A stretch of 64,000 nt of DNA. Origin: an uncultured Flavobacteriaceae bacterium (GTDB lineage: Bacteria > Bacteroidota > Bacteroidia > Flavobacteriales > Flavobacteriaceae). The DNA is taken from NCBI GenBank assembly GCA_943787365.1, contig CALSMD010000001.1, positions 124,001-188,000 of the forward strand, given 5' to 3'. The notes below the pieces were generated by a model. That model was not told where the DNA came from. It made no database searches and saw only the letters and a list, made by a program, of their open reading frames with translations. This document shows positions 26,248 to 34,599 of this stretch, piece by piece. Within the stretch, counting starts at the first letter, position 1, and every line of letters begins with the position of its first letter. Made by a program: the position numbers and the translations under genes.

Positions 26248-26700
26248 ATGACAACATTACAAATAGGCGATGCCGCTCCAAATTTTAAATCCTTAGACGA
26301 GGCGGGAAACACCATTTCTTTAGCAGATTACAAAGGAAAAAAACTCGTGTTGTTTTTCTACCCGAAAGCCAGCACTCCTGGATGCACTGTTGAAGCTTGT
26401 AATTTAAGTGACAATTACAGTCGTTTTACAGCCCAAGGTTATGATGTTCTCGGTGTGAGTGCCGACAGCGCCAAACGCCAGTCCAACTTCAAAGAGAAAT
26501 ATGGATTTCCCTATCCTTTGTTAGCGGATGAAGACAAAACAGTCATCAACGCCTTTGGTGTTTGGGGTCCTAAAAAATTCATGGGCAAAGAATACGACGG
26601 CATTCACCGAACTACTTTTGTCATTGACGAAGCAGGTGTGATTGAAGACATCATTCTCAAAGTTAAAACCAAAGAACATACAGGGCAGATTTTAAAATAA
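26248..26700 (+). CDS. bcp: Thioredoxin-dependent thiol peroxidase (BCP/PrxQ)
   Basis: Reduces hydroperoxides. 150 aa, peroxiredoxin fold: FFYPKASTPGCTVEACNL holds the peroxidatic Cys46 and resolving Cys51, the PrxQ spacing. GVSADSAKRQSNFKEKYGFPYPLLADE and the C-terminal HTGQILK are typical. Divergent from nth with only 37 bases between starts, suggesting joint expression under oxidative damage. Confidence 0.95.
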   Translation: MTTLQIGDAAPNFKSLDEAGNTISLADYKGKKLVLFFYPKASTPGCTVEACNLSDNYSRFTAQGYDVLGVSADSAKRQSNFKEKYGFPYPLLADEDKTVINAFGVWGPKKFMGKEYDGIHRTTFVIDEAGVIEDIILKVKTKEHTGQILK

Positions 26701-26727
26701 GAACTTGCTTTCTTGAAAGTCCTTTTC

Positions 26728-26832
26728 TTGTCAAGCTGAACTCGTTTCAGCTTCTCATAAATTATTGAAACCAGCAATTTGAGATTCTGAAATAAACCTA
26801 CCTACCGGCAGGCAGGTTCAGAATGACAAATT
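26728..26832. repeat. Imperfect palindromic repeat, family C copy 1
   Basis: TTGTCAAGCTGAACTCGTTTC on the left and GATTCTGAAATAAACC / GGTTCAGAATGACAA on the right form inverted arms. The segment GGCAGGTTCAGAATGACAA is shared in reverse with 41720-41750, and GAACTCGTTTCAG with 42095-42107. Sits after bcp and may act as a terminator for both converging genes. Confidence 0.7.
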
Positions 26833-26876
26833 TGTCTTTTTTTCTGATTCCTCCTTTATGAATTCAGAGAGCACTT

Positions 26877-28313
26877 CTAAGCTTCGTACCCAAATAATTT
26901 TTGTTCTTTGATGATATCAGAAACCCCTTCTGGGAGCATTGCTTCCCAACCCGGTTCAGCATTCGAAATCATTTTCAAGACTTTTCTGGAGAAAATATTC
27001 AGAATTTCAGGATCGTAATTTTTAATATCCACCAGTTTTCCATTGAATTTGAAATACTTATAAAGTTCTTTCATACGCGGATGTACTTTCAGATCTTCAC
27101 TGGTGGTCATGGTGTTGTTTTCATTTAACATGGGATACAAATAGATTTTAAGATCCTTGTTAAAGAGTTTTCCAAACGCCTCCAAAATACCACCACTTAA
27201 ATGGCGGTAATATTTCTCATCAAAAATATCAATTAAGTTATTGATCCCCATCGATAAGCCCATACGGTTTTTGGTATAGAGATTGAAATATTCTACAAGT
27301 TTGTAATACTCTTGAAAGTTAGAAATCAGTACCGTTTGTCCCAGAGAACCCAACAGTCGCGCGCGGTCCATAAAGTCTTGTTCGTCAATTTCACCCCCAG
27401 AAGCCCTGAGGTTGGATAAGGTGATTTCAAAAACCACGCGCGTATTTTCTTTTTGGACTTTATTCTCGTTTAAAAACATTTGATATGATTTCTCATACAT
27501 ATCCATGTTAACCTTTGTAACAGGTCTGAAACTTCCTCTAAAGGCTAAGATGTTTTTCTTATACAACACCCGTGCTGGCAGTACATTATTGCCATCAGGA
27601 GCAAACATGACGGCATCCGTCATTCCATTTTTTAAGAGCTGTAAACTCATCAGTCGGTTATCGACCTCTTTAAAGTCAGGTCCAGAAAAATTAATTGTAT
27701 CAATTTCTAACTGGTCTTTATCAATGTGATCGTATAAATATCTTAATAATTTTTTTGGTTGATTGTATTTATAAAACGCACCATATATCAGGTTGGTTCC
27801 TAGTTTTCCAAGCGTTTCTTGTTGGAGTCGTGCATCGGTTTCTTTAAAACGGACGTGCAGTGTGATTTCGTTGTATTCTTCTTGTTGGGCATCAATTTGA
27901 TAGCGGATTCCAACCCATCCATGTCCTTTAAAACGTTTTGCAAAATCAATCGTTGCGACGGTATTTGCATAACTAAAAAACATTTTATTAGGATATTCAT
28001 CACGAGAAAGACGATCTTCAATCAACATCACTTCATGAGACAGCATTTTTTTCAAGCGATCTTCGGTTACATACCGATTCTCCTTTTCAGTTCCATAAAT
28101 AGCATCACTAAAGGATTTGTCGTAAGCAGACATGGCTTTTGCAATGGTTCCTGAAGCACCTCCAGCTCTGAAAAAATGCCTTACCGTTTCTTGTCCGGCA
28201 CCAATTTCCGCAAAAGTTCCGTAGATATTTTCATTCAAATTTATTCTTAAAGCTTTGTCTTTTAATGAAGGAATGCTTTCAATGATAGCATCTCCTTTAA
28301 GCGTTATTTCCAT
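26877..28313 (-). CDS. Conserved protein of unknown function (478 aa)
   Basis: Soluble 478-aa protein, no signal peptide or TM. Conserved-looking blocks: ESIPSLKDKALRINLNENIYGTFAEIGAGQETVRHFFRAGGASG (residues 12-55) and LGSLGQTVLISNFQEYYKLVEYF (about 330). Relatives occur in many bacteria and, as I recall, are often mislabelled TonB-dependent receptor or nucleotide adenylyltransferase; it has neither a barrel nor a HxGH motif. A two-box promoter at 28339-28368 supports solo transcription. Function not known. Confidence 0.75.
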   Translation of the reverse strand: MEITLKGDAIIESIPSLKDKALRINLNENIYGTFAEIGAGQETVRHFFRAGGASGTIAKAMSAYDKSFSDAIYGTEKENRYVTEDRLKKMLSHEVMLIEDRLSRDEYPNKMFFSYANTVATIDFAKRFKGHGWVGIRYQIDAQQEEYNEITLHVRFKETDARLQQETLGKLGTNLIYGAFYKYNQPKKLLRYLYDHIDKDQLEIDTINFSGPDFKEVDNRLMSLQLLKNGMTDAVMFAPDGNNVLPARVLYKKNILAFRGSFRPVTKVNMDMYEKSYQMFLNENKVQKENTRVVFEITLSNLRASGGEIDEQDFMDRARLLGSLGQTVLISNFQEYYKLVEYFNLYTKNRMGLSMGINNLIDIFDEKYYRHLSGGILEAFGKLFNKDLKIYLYPMLNENNTMTTSEDLKVHPRMKELYKYFKFNGKLVDIKNYDPEILNIFSRKVLKMISNAEPGWEAMLPEGVSDIIKEQKLFGYEA

Positions 28314-28338
28314 CTTTAAAATTAACGGGGTTACCTCA

Positions 28339-28368
28339 CAAAGGTATCACTTTAGAATAGCTTACAAA
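28339..28368 (-). promoter_or_regulatory. Promoter of the 478-aa gene (TTTG-N18-TACCTTTG)
   Basis: Minus strand: TTTG at 28368-28365 and TACCTTTG at 28346-28339, 18 bases apart, ending 25 bases before the ATG. Confidence 0.55.
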
Positions 28369-28378
28369 AAAAATAGTC

Positions 28379-28386
28379 TATTTTTG
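28379..28386 (+). promoter_or_regulatory. Putative -7 box of the MBL gene (TATTTTTG)
   Basis: TATTTTTG fits TAnnTTTG and lies 17 bases before the TTG start at 28404, giving a leader of roughly ten bases. Confidence 0.45.
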
Positions 28387-28403
28387 TTGAAATTAATCAT
28401 TCA

Positions 28404-29165
28404 TTGAAAATTACATTTTTAGGCACGGGAACTTCACAAGGGATTCCAATTATTGGAAGCACGCATCCCGTATGTTTGAGTGAAGACTCTAAGGATAAAC
28501 GTCTTAGGGTGTCGGCACTCGTTCAGTGGGACGGTTTTTCGGTCTTAATTGATTGTGGTCCAGACTTTAGACAACAGCTCTTACGTACCGATTGCACCCA
28601 AATAGATGCCGTTCTGTTCACGCATGAACACAGCGATCATACCGCAGGTTTGGACGATTTACGGCCTTTTTTTTACAGACAAGGCGCCCTCGATGTGTAT
28701 GCACACGAACGGGTTTTGAAATCGCTTTACAAACGTTTTGATTATATTTTTGTCACTGAAAATAAATACCCTGGTGTGCTGACTTTAAATGCACATCCAA
28801 TTACGGATGTTCCTTTTTCTGTGGGCAGAAAAAAAATACAGCCCATCAAGGTGCTTCACAATTCACTGCCCATTTTTGGCTTTCGAATGGATGCGTTTGC
28901 CTATATAACCGATGCAAAAACAATTTCAGATTTGGAGGTTGAAAAGCTTCAAGACTTGGACGTTTTGGTTATTAATGCCTTGCGGATTGAGCCGCATGTC
29001 TCTCATTTCAATCTCGAAGAAGCCTTGGCGTTTATCAAACTGGTCAATCCAAAAAGAGCTTTTTTGACGCACCTGAGTCATCATTTAGGCTTTCATGAAG
29101 CCGTGCAAAAAAACCTACCACCAAACGTTTATCTCGCTTACGATCAACTACAAATATCTCTCTAA
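28404..29165 (+). CDS. PhnP-like MBL-fold phosphodiesterase/hydrolase
   Basis: 253 aa beta-lactamase-fold metallohydrolase. TTG start gives the standard MKITFLGTGTSQGIP opening of the PhnP/RNase Z-like group. Metal ligands in THEHSDHTAGLDD (His74, His76, Asp78, His79), with later YITDAK and LTHLSHHLG. Likely a cyclic phosphodiesterase; exact substrate unclear. No phn genes nearby. Followed after two bases by a small membrane protein gene. Confidence 0.85.
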   Translation: MKITFLGTGTSQGIPIIGSTHPVCLSEDSKDKRLRVSALVQWDGFSVLIDCGPDFRQQLLRTDCTQIDAVLFTHEHSDHTAGLDDLRPFFYRQGALDVYAHERVLKSLYKRFDYIFVTENKYPGVLTLNAHPITDVPFSVGRKKIQPIKVLHNSLPIFGFRMDAFAYITDAKTISDLEVEKLQDLDVLVINALRIEPHVSHFNLEEALAFIKLVNPKRAFLTHLSHHLGFHEAVQKNLPPNVYLAYDQLQISL

Positions 29166-29166
29166 A

Positions 29167-29376
29167 ATGAAAGGAAAAATATACCTTTATTTATTCATGT
29201 TTTCTCTATTAGTCAATGTGTTCCAGTACGTGAACTCCAAAGCCATTATTGATAAATATGAAAAAGACATCAAAAAATTTAAATCTAAAATTGAAGTTTT
29301 AGAAACATCAGAAGCCACTCTTTTAGAAGCTAAAAAAGCAGCAGCAGAAGTATCTACTGTAGAACCTTCGTTATAG
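29167..29376 (+). CDS. Small membrane/coiled-coil protein
   Basis: 69 aa from the ATG at 29167; a longer in-frame start at 29095 overlaps the MBL gene and is unlikely. One N-terminal hydrophobic helix (KIYLYLFMFSLLVNVFQYV), then a heptad-like charged stretch (IIDKYEKDIKKFKSKIEVLET) predicted to be a coiled coil, and an Ala-rich tail. No family recognised. Probably cotranscribed with the MBL gene. Confidence 0.6.
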   Translation: MKGKIYLYLFMFSLLVNVFQYVNSKAIIDKYEKDIKKFKSKIEVLETSEATLLEAKKAAAEVSTVEPSL

Positions 29377-29381
29377 TTGTT

Positions 29382-30035
29382 CTAAATTTTAGTTGAAATC
29401 CAATCTCTTAATTCATAGAAATTTTGAGGAGCAACACCATGTCCCACAGGGAATTCGCTATAGGAATGTTGGATGTTTAAAGACTTCAAAAACACAGGCG
29501 TTTGTCGTGCCCAATCGATGGGGATCACTTGATCGACAGTTCCATGAGAACAGTAGAAATTCAGGTTTGAATAATCCATTTCCTTTAAATTATTAGGTAA
29601 AATATCATGGTTCACATACCCACTCAAGCCAATGATGTTTTTAATTTTTGTGGGGTGATTCAAAGCTGTTGCCATTCCTAAAATGGTGCCTTGACTAAAG
29701 CCCAATAGCGTCACATTATTTTGATCTACGGGATACTGTTTACAAGCGTCGTCAATACAATCGACCAAAATTTTCATAGAAGATTTCGCCTGATCGTTAT
29801 CGTTCCATTTATTTTGTTCTGCATCAAAATTAATCGCATACCAAGCATTTCCACTCGGTTGGAGTGCGTAAGGAGCTCTTATGGAGATAATGAACAACTC
29901 TTCTGGAAGTTCAGAGGCAAACGAAAATAAATCATTTTCATCGCTGCCATAGCCATGAAGCATCACTAATAAGGGTGCATTTTCTTTGAGTGTGGACGGT
30001 CTGGAAATATGAACTAAAGGGAGTTTTACACTCAT
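29382..30035 (-). CDS. Phospholipase/carboxylesterase-family alpha/beta hydrolase
   Basis: 217 aa, cytosolic. PLLVMLHGYGSDENDLFSFA (oxyanion hole, about 23-42), nucleophile in LGFSQGTILG, Asp in GTVDQVIPIDWARQ and His in FPVGHGVAPQNF. Typical length for the YtpA/Est family acting on short acyl esters. Last gene of the long minus-strand run; it starts directly after the preceding gene ends. Confidence 0.88.
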   Translation of the reverse strand: MSVKLPLVHISRPSTLKENAPLLVMLHGYGSDENDLFSFASELPEELFIISIRAPYALQPSGNAWYAINFDAEQNKWNDNDQAKSSMKILVDCIDDACKQYPVDQNNVTLLGFSQGTILGMATALNHPTKIKNIIGLSGYVNHDILPNNLKEMDYSNLNFYCSHGTVDQVIPIDWARQTPVFLKSLNIQHSYSEFPVGHGVAPQNFYELRDWISTKI

Positions 30036-30368
30036 TTATTTAATATTTTTAAAAGCGTTTTGATAGAATTTTCCAACCAAAGGGATTGGGATCATTTTTC
30101 CTGATAAGGCTGTCGAAAATCCATAAATAAATAGAATTCCAAACGCCATCCAAAATGAAATGGTAATTTGCAAATTATCAAAGTGTCCTACAGTGTAGCC
30201 CAACGCCATTAACGTCAGCCATAAACCCAAAGACTGGCGGATGTGGAAATAGGCGAATTGGCTTTTTGTATCCGCATTTGAATTGTAGGCGATAATCACT
30301 CCTATCAACCAAAAATAACTTATAAGCGCACTGGTTTTTCCAGACTTAACATCTTGATTTTCTATCAT
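30036..30368 (-). CDS. Small membrane protein, DUF4870/Tic20-like
   Basis: 110 aa, three hydrophobic segments (SALISYFWLIGVIIAYN, LGLWLTLMALGYTV, FWMAFGILFIYGF) with the HIRQSLGL motif between the first two, a feature of this small family. Its ATG overlaps the dihydroorotase-like stop by one base. Role unknown. Confidence 0.75.
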   Translation of the reverse strand: MIENQDVKSGKTSALISYFWLIGVIIAYNSNADTKSQFAYFHIRQSLGLWLTLMALGYTVGHFDNLQITISFWMAFGILFIYGFSTALSGKMIPIPLVGKFYQNAFKNIK

Positions 30369-31624
30369 TAAAGAGCTATTGAAGTGGTGTTGTTCGCAAT
30401 GATGCCATAAACTTTTCCTTTTAGTTTTGAACCTATAAAAAGCGAGTTTTTTGATTTTGAACCGATGTGTTTTTCTTCAAAAACATAGGTTTCTGAAGGA
30501 TTGAACAAAGTCAGTTGTGCGCTGCTTCCAATGTGAATAGCATCTGTTTTTAAACCAAAACGTTGCTTTCCTTTCGTCAGTAATTGCACCGCTTTTTTGG
30601 TTGTAAATAAGGCATTCAAAACGCCAAAAGCACTTTCCAATCCGACCGTGCCATTTTTGGCATAATCAAATTCTATTTTTTTGTACTCAATATCAATCGG
30701 GTTATGATCCGATGTGACCATATCTATAGTACCGTCTTTGACTCCCGCAATAAGTGCTTCTATATCCGATTGTGTTCGTAAGGGAGGATTCACTTTAAAG
30801 TTGGTGTCAAAGTCGTTTAAACTTTCATCTGTAAACAGTAAGTTGTGGATGGCGACACTACAACTGACGTCTAGTTTTTTAGCTTTGGCTTCCCGAATTA
30901 AATCCACTGATTTTGCAGTAGATATTGTCGGTATGTGTAGTTTTCCGTCGGTATATTCTAGGAGAAATAAATCACGTGCAATTTGCAATTCTTCTGCCAA
31001 TGCTGGCAATCCTTTCAATCCGAGTCGTGTGCTCGTTATATTTTCATTCATCACTCCTTTTGTGGCCACTCTTGATTCGTGTGGAAAAGAGTGTACCAAG
31101 CCGTCAAAACTAGATGCATATTGCAAGGCTATTTTGAGGAGGTTCGGATTTTCAATCGGTTTTTTATAATCTCCAAAAGCGATGCTTCCAGCGGATTTCA
31201 TGTCAAATAATTCAGCAAGATCAACCCCTTCGCTTCCTTTGGTGAGCGCTCCAATAGGGTGGAGGTTGGTCGCAGAATTTGCAGCTTTAGACTTCACAAA
31301 CGCAATGTCTGAATGCGAGTCAATCACCGGATTTGTATTCGCATTGAGAGCGATGTCTGTAAACCCAGAGGCCGCCGCTACTTGTAATCCATTTGCAATT
31401 GTTTCACGTTCTTCATACCCTGGCTCTCCAAACGATACACTGCTGTCAAACCATCCACTAGATACATGGAGGTTTTCTAATGCGATTACAGGATATTTTT
31501 TTGGGTTTTTGAGAGATTTAGCAATTTGAGTAATGAAACCGTTTTCAACTAAAATGTCTTGAGTTTGATTGTGGAAATCACTTTTGTCGTCAAGAATGGT
31601 AGCTGATTTTATAAGTACGTTCAT
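30368..31624 (-). CDS. Dihydroorotase-family protein lacking metal ligands (probable pseudoenzyme)
   Basis: 418 aa amidohydrolase fold, aligning through its length with class-I dihydroorotases (TSTRLGLKGLPALAEE, FKVNPPLRTQSDIEALIAG, TVGLESAFGVLNAL). The catalytic positions are changed: the metal-binding DxHxHFREPG is DSSVSFGEPG (His to Ser62 and Ser64), the later HxHxST is HIPTIST, and TDHAPH is SDHNPI. It therefore probably does not hydrolyse dihydroorotate. Pseudomonas PyrC' is a precedent for an inactive DHOase that supports aspartate transcarbamoylase. Overlaps batA-like gene by four bases. Usually annotated pyrC. Confidence 0.85.
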   Translation of the reverse strand: MNVLIKSATILDDKSDFHNQTQDILVENGFITQIAKSLKNPKKYPVIALENLHVSSGWFDSSVSFGEPGYEERETIANGLQVAAASGFTDIALNANTNPVIDSHSDIAFVKSKAANSATNLHPIGALTKGSEGVDLAELFDMKSAGSIAFGDYKKPIENPNLLKIALQYASSFDGLVHSFPHESRVATKGVMNENITSTRLGLKGLPALAEELQIARDLFLLEYTDGKLHIPTISTAKSVDLIREAKAKKLDVSCSVAIHNLLFTDESLNDFDTNFKVNPPLRTQSDIEALIAGVKDGTIDMVTSDHNPIDIEYKKIEFDYAKNGTVGLESAFGVLNALFTTKKAVQLLTKGKQRFGLKTDAIHIGSSAQLTLFNPSETYVFEEKHIGSKSKNSLFIGSKLKGKVYGIIANNTTSIAL

Positions 31625-33546
31625 TTAAAATATTTTAAGATGAGCATTTCAAAAGCTAATAATATTAGTGCAAAAATAACAAACCATTTCCATAACCAAG
31701 TCACATTCGCCTCAATTTTTATATTTTTAAGTGTCGCTTCCAAAGAATTCTCAATCAAAACCCCTTGTATTTTTGAGAGATCGGAATAGCGTAATTGGCT
31801 TTCAGTCCGAGTATAGTTATAACTCACATGGGTCAGGGTGTCCGTATCTTTTAAGATGGAAAAGTGTCCAGGCTCACTAGGATCGTTTGTTGTGGTGATG
31901 CTGACTTTGGTGTTGAAATTTGTTTGTAAAGGAATGAATTGAGCGTCTTTGTTTGCTAATTTTAAAATCCGGTCTTTCTGTAAATTCACTTTAAGATCAA
32001 ACGTATTTTCTGCGCCAATCCAATAGTAAAGCGGTTGTGTTTTTAAACTTGATCTTCCGATGTTATAGAGCGTAGGCACGATTAATGGAGAATTCACAAA
32101 GTTAGAAGCCTCCGTTTCTACGGGGGCTGTAAAGACAAACAACGCTTTAAATTGAATTAAAAAAGCCTGTTGATCTTCAAAGGATAATACACTGTTAGCA
32201 GAACTACTAATTGGATAATAATATTGAACCGTTGGGTATTGAAAATTAGTGACTTGTTCTTCAAAAACGTCTTTTAAAACGGGATGGTTAAACGCGATGT
32301 TGGTGATGCGTTTTTCTTGAGTTGTAAGCGGTTCGAGCCTGTGGTTTGTCTGCGTTGCTAAGAGCTGGTTATAGGATTGTAAATCCCCATCTTTAGAGGG
32401 AATCATGACGACCACGCCTCCAGCATCCATAAACGCCTTGAGACTGTTTTGTAAGGCGATTGAAATCTGGTTTAATCCATTTAAGACAATTAGATTTTGG
32501 GTTTTTAGTTGACTAAAATCGAGGGTCTTGTAATTTTGACTTTGAAATATAAATTCATCATCCGCATAGAGTTTCTTTAAAAAGGTAGAATTTGAATTTT
32601 CGTGAATGGCCAAAACTGCTATTTTTTCGGCTTTTGGGATGTTAAAATAAAACGTATCATCATACGGCATTTGAGTATCTTCGATGGAAAGTTTGCCGTT
32701 AAACTCTACTGTATTCGGAAGCACAAAAGTAGTTTTGTAATTCTTAGATTTTTCTAAAATTGATTTCCCAACCACTTTTTGGTCTTGGTATAAAGTCACA
32801 GGGATGGGGGCGTTCGTCTCACTCGAAGATTTACCGCTCACATTCAAGGTGTAATTAGCGTTGAGAGCGGGTTCTAAAGACACCTTATCAATATAACTAT
32901 TGTTGGTGTTGATTGGTTTTAAGGGCACTAAAACGATGTGTATTGTGGAGTCTATTTTTGGGGAAATAGCGTCATCGTGTTGTTGAAAATCAGAGACGAG
33001 CACAAGTGTCTTTGAACTTGTTTTGGAATCTGAGAACAGTGCTTTCCCTTTTAGAATTAAGGTGTTTAAATCCAACTGATCTTGACTGTATTCTAGTGAC
33101 AGTAAGTCTGTTTTTAACTCTTTTATAGAGGTCGATTTGTAACTTTGGTCGTTGGTGAACACTCCAATTTTTTCAGTTTCATCGAAGCCCGTCATCACAT
33201 CTTGAACCGCTCTATTTAAGAGAGATCCTTTGGGGCCAATCGCTTGCATACTGAAGGAATTGTCTAAATAAACAACGGTTTCAGAACTGTTTTTTTCTGC
33301 TGTTTGATTGGATAGATACGGTTGGCTAAACGCTATAATGATACAGGCAATGGCTAGAAGTCTGATCAATAAAATGAGCCATTTTTTTAGTTGCGAACTC
33401 TTTCGGGTTTGAAAGCGTATTTTTTGTAATAAGGCAACATTTGTAAACGCTTGAATTTTAAAACGTCTCAGTTGAAATAAATGAATAAAAACAGGGATGA
33501 GCAGTGCTGGAAGTGCGTAAAAAAATTCTGGGTGTAAAAACTGCAT
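31621..33546 (-). CDS. BatA-domain membrane protein (aerotolerance-type)
   Basis: 641 aa. The N-terminal BatA domain (MQFLHPEFFYALPALLIPVFIHLFQLRRFK, then KKWLILLIRLLAIACIII) supplies two TM helices. A von Willebrand A-like region follows (VVYLDNSFSMQAIG near residue 92, MIDAS-like DxSxS), then a GATase-like periplasmic part and a C-terminal TM (WKWFVIFALILLAFEMLIL). Full Bat operon is not nearby. Overlaps the dihydroorotase-like gene by four bases. Confidence 0.85.
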   Translation of the reverse strand: MQFLHPEFFYALPALLIPVFIHLFQLRRFKIQAFTNVALLQKIRFQTRKSSQLKKWLILLIRLLAIACIIIAFSQPYLSNQTAEKNSSETVVYLDNSFSMQAIGPKGSLLNRAVQDVMTGFDETEKIGVFTNDQSYKSTSIKELKTDLLSLEYSQDQLDLNTLILKGKALFSDSKTSSKTLVLVSDFQQHDDAISPKIDSTIHIVLVPLKPINTNNSYIDKVSLEPALNANYTLNVSGKSSSETNAPIPVTLYQDQKVVGKSILEKSKNYKTTFVLPNTVEFNGKLSIEDTQMPYDDTFYFNIPKAEKIAVLAIHENSNSTFLKKLYADDEFIFQSQNYKTLDFSQLKTQNLIVLNGLNQISIALQNSLKAFMDAGGVVVMIPSKDGDLQSYNQLLATQTNHRLEPLTTQEKRITNIAFNHPVLKDVFEEQVTNFQYPTVQYYYPISSSANSVLSFEDQQAFLIQFKALFVFTAPVETEASNFVNSPLIVPTLYNIGRSSLKTQPLYYWIGAENTFDLKVNLQKDRILKLANKDAQFIPLQTNFNTKVSITTTNDPSEPGHFSILKDTDTLTHVSYNYTRTESQLRYSDLSKIQGVLIENSLEATLKNIKIEANVTWLWKWFVIFALILLAFEMLILKYFK

Positions 33547-33591
33547 CTGATGGATTGAATTGTCAAATATAAAAACTAAAATTTGATTTGG

Positions 33592-34599
33592 TTAACAGAA
33601 GAAGAAATAATCGTTCATAGCGGTCATTTTGTGGGATTGGAAATACTGTTCGATTTCCAATTGAGCCTCGTGATTTGCAACGGTAATAATGCTTTGGTAA
33701 TTTTCGATTGTACTCAGGTATTCGAAGGATTTTAAGGTTTGATTGTAAATATCTTTTCCTATTTTTTTAGGATTGTCACACACCCATTCAAAGGGGTTGT
33801 TTTTTTCAATAAGTAATTGCGCTACTTTTTTCCCTTTGGCACCGGCTCCCCAGATTATTATGGTTTTTTCTTTGTCGTGCGACAGCTCAAAAAAGTAGTT
33901 GATCTTTAATTCTAAGAATGAATTTTCAGCATAATGCGCATCAACTCTCGAGGTTCTTACGGCATAATCACGCCAATGGTGGAGTATTTCATTGGAAGGA
34001 ATACATTTCAATCCCTGTTTATAAAATCGAAACGCTAAATCGTAATCTTCTGGATAAGTGTTGGGAGTGAACCCTCCACAGCGGTCAAAGTCTGTTTTAT
34101 ATACCATCCAACAGGGAGATGGAATCACACATTCCTTATAAATTTCGTTAAAGTTAGTGCCTTTTGAAGTAAGGTTATTGAGCCACATTTCATAGCGTTT
34201 GTAGCCATTCCCAATTCCATTTTCTGAAAAGTATCGAACGGTTCCCAAAGCCAAGTGCCCTTCGCCATGCGTGACAAGCGACTGTTGCATCTGATCAAGT
34301 TTGTTTAACGCCATTACGTCGTCACTGTCCATACGCGTCACAAGCGTACCTTTCGCTTGTTTGTAGCCGGTTCTAAGCGCCTCAATTATACCACTTCCGT
34401 CATTGCGAAGCAAGTGGATTCGAGCATCGCTATTAGCGTAGTTTTGTACAATTTGATAACTCGTATCGGTGGATCCATCGTCCACAATAAGAAGTTCCCA
34501 GTTTGTATAGGTTTGTTGTAGGATAGAATCTAGACATTCCACCAAATAGGATTCCGTGTTTTTAAAGGGAACCAGAATACTTATAAGCGGTGTTTGCAT
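33592..34599 (-). CDS. Family 2 glycosyltransferase
   Basis: 335 aa. GT-A fold at residues 1-230: ISILVPFKNTESYLVECLDSIL, IVDDGSTDTS, TRMDSDDVM (DxD) and TYPEDYDLAFR. The C-terminal 80 residues (IIIWGAGAKGKKVAQLLIEK) add a Rossmann-like nucleotide-binding segment sometimes found on such enzymes. Start overlaps the S10 peptidase stop by one base. Acceptor unknown. Confidence 0.9.
   Translation of the reverse strand: MQTPLISILVPFKNTESYLVECLDSILQQTYTNWELLIVDDGSTDTSYQIVQNYANSDARIHLLRNDGSGIIEALRTGYKQAKGTLVTRMDSDDVMALNKLDQMQQSLVTHGEGHLALGTVRYFSENGIGNGYKRYEMWLNNLTSKGTNFNEIYKECVIPSPCWMVYKTDFDRCGGFTPNTYPEDYDLAFRFYKQGLKCIPSNEILHHWRDYAVRTSRVDAHYAENSFLELKINYFFELSHDKEKTIIIWGAGAKGKKVAQLLIEKNNPFEWVCDNPKKIGKDIYNQTLKSFEYLSTIENYQSIITVANHEAQLEIEQYFQSHKMTAMNDYFFFC

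Noticed and set aside
26211-26315. N-terminally extended endonuclease III
   Set aside because: The extra 35 residues overlap the bcp promoter and coding start and show no protein-like conservation; family start is MTKTEKVNF.
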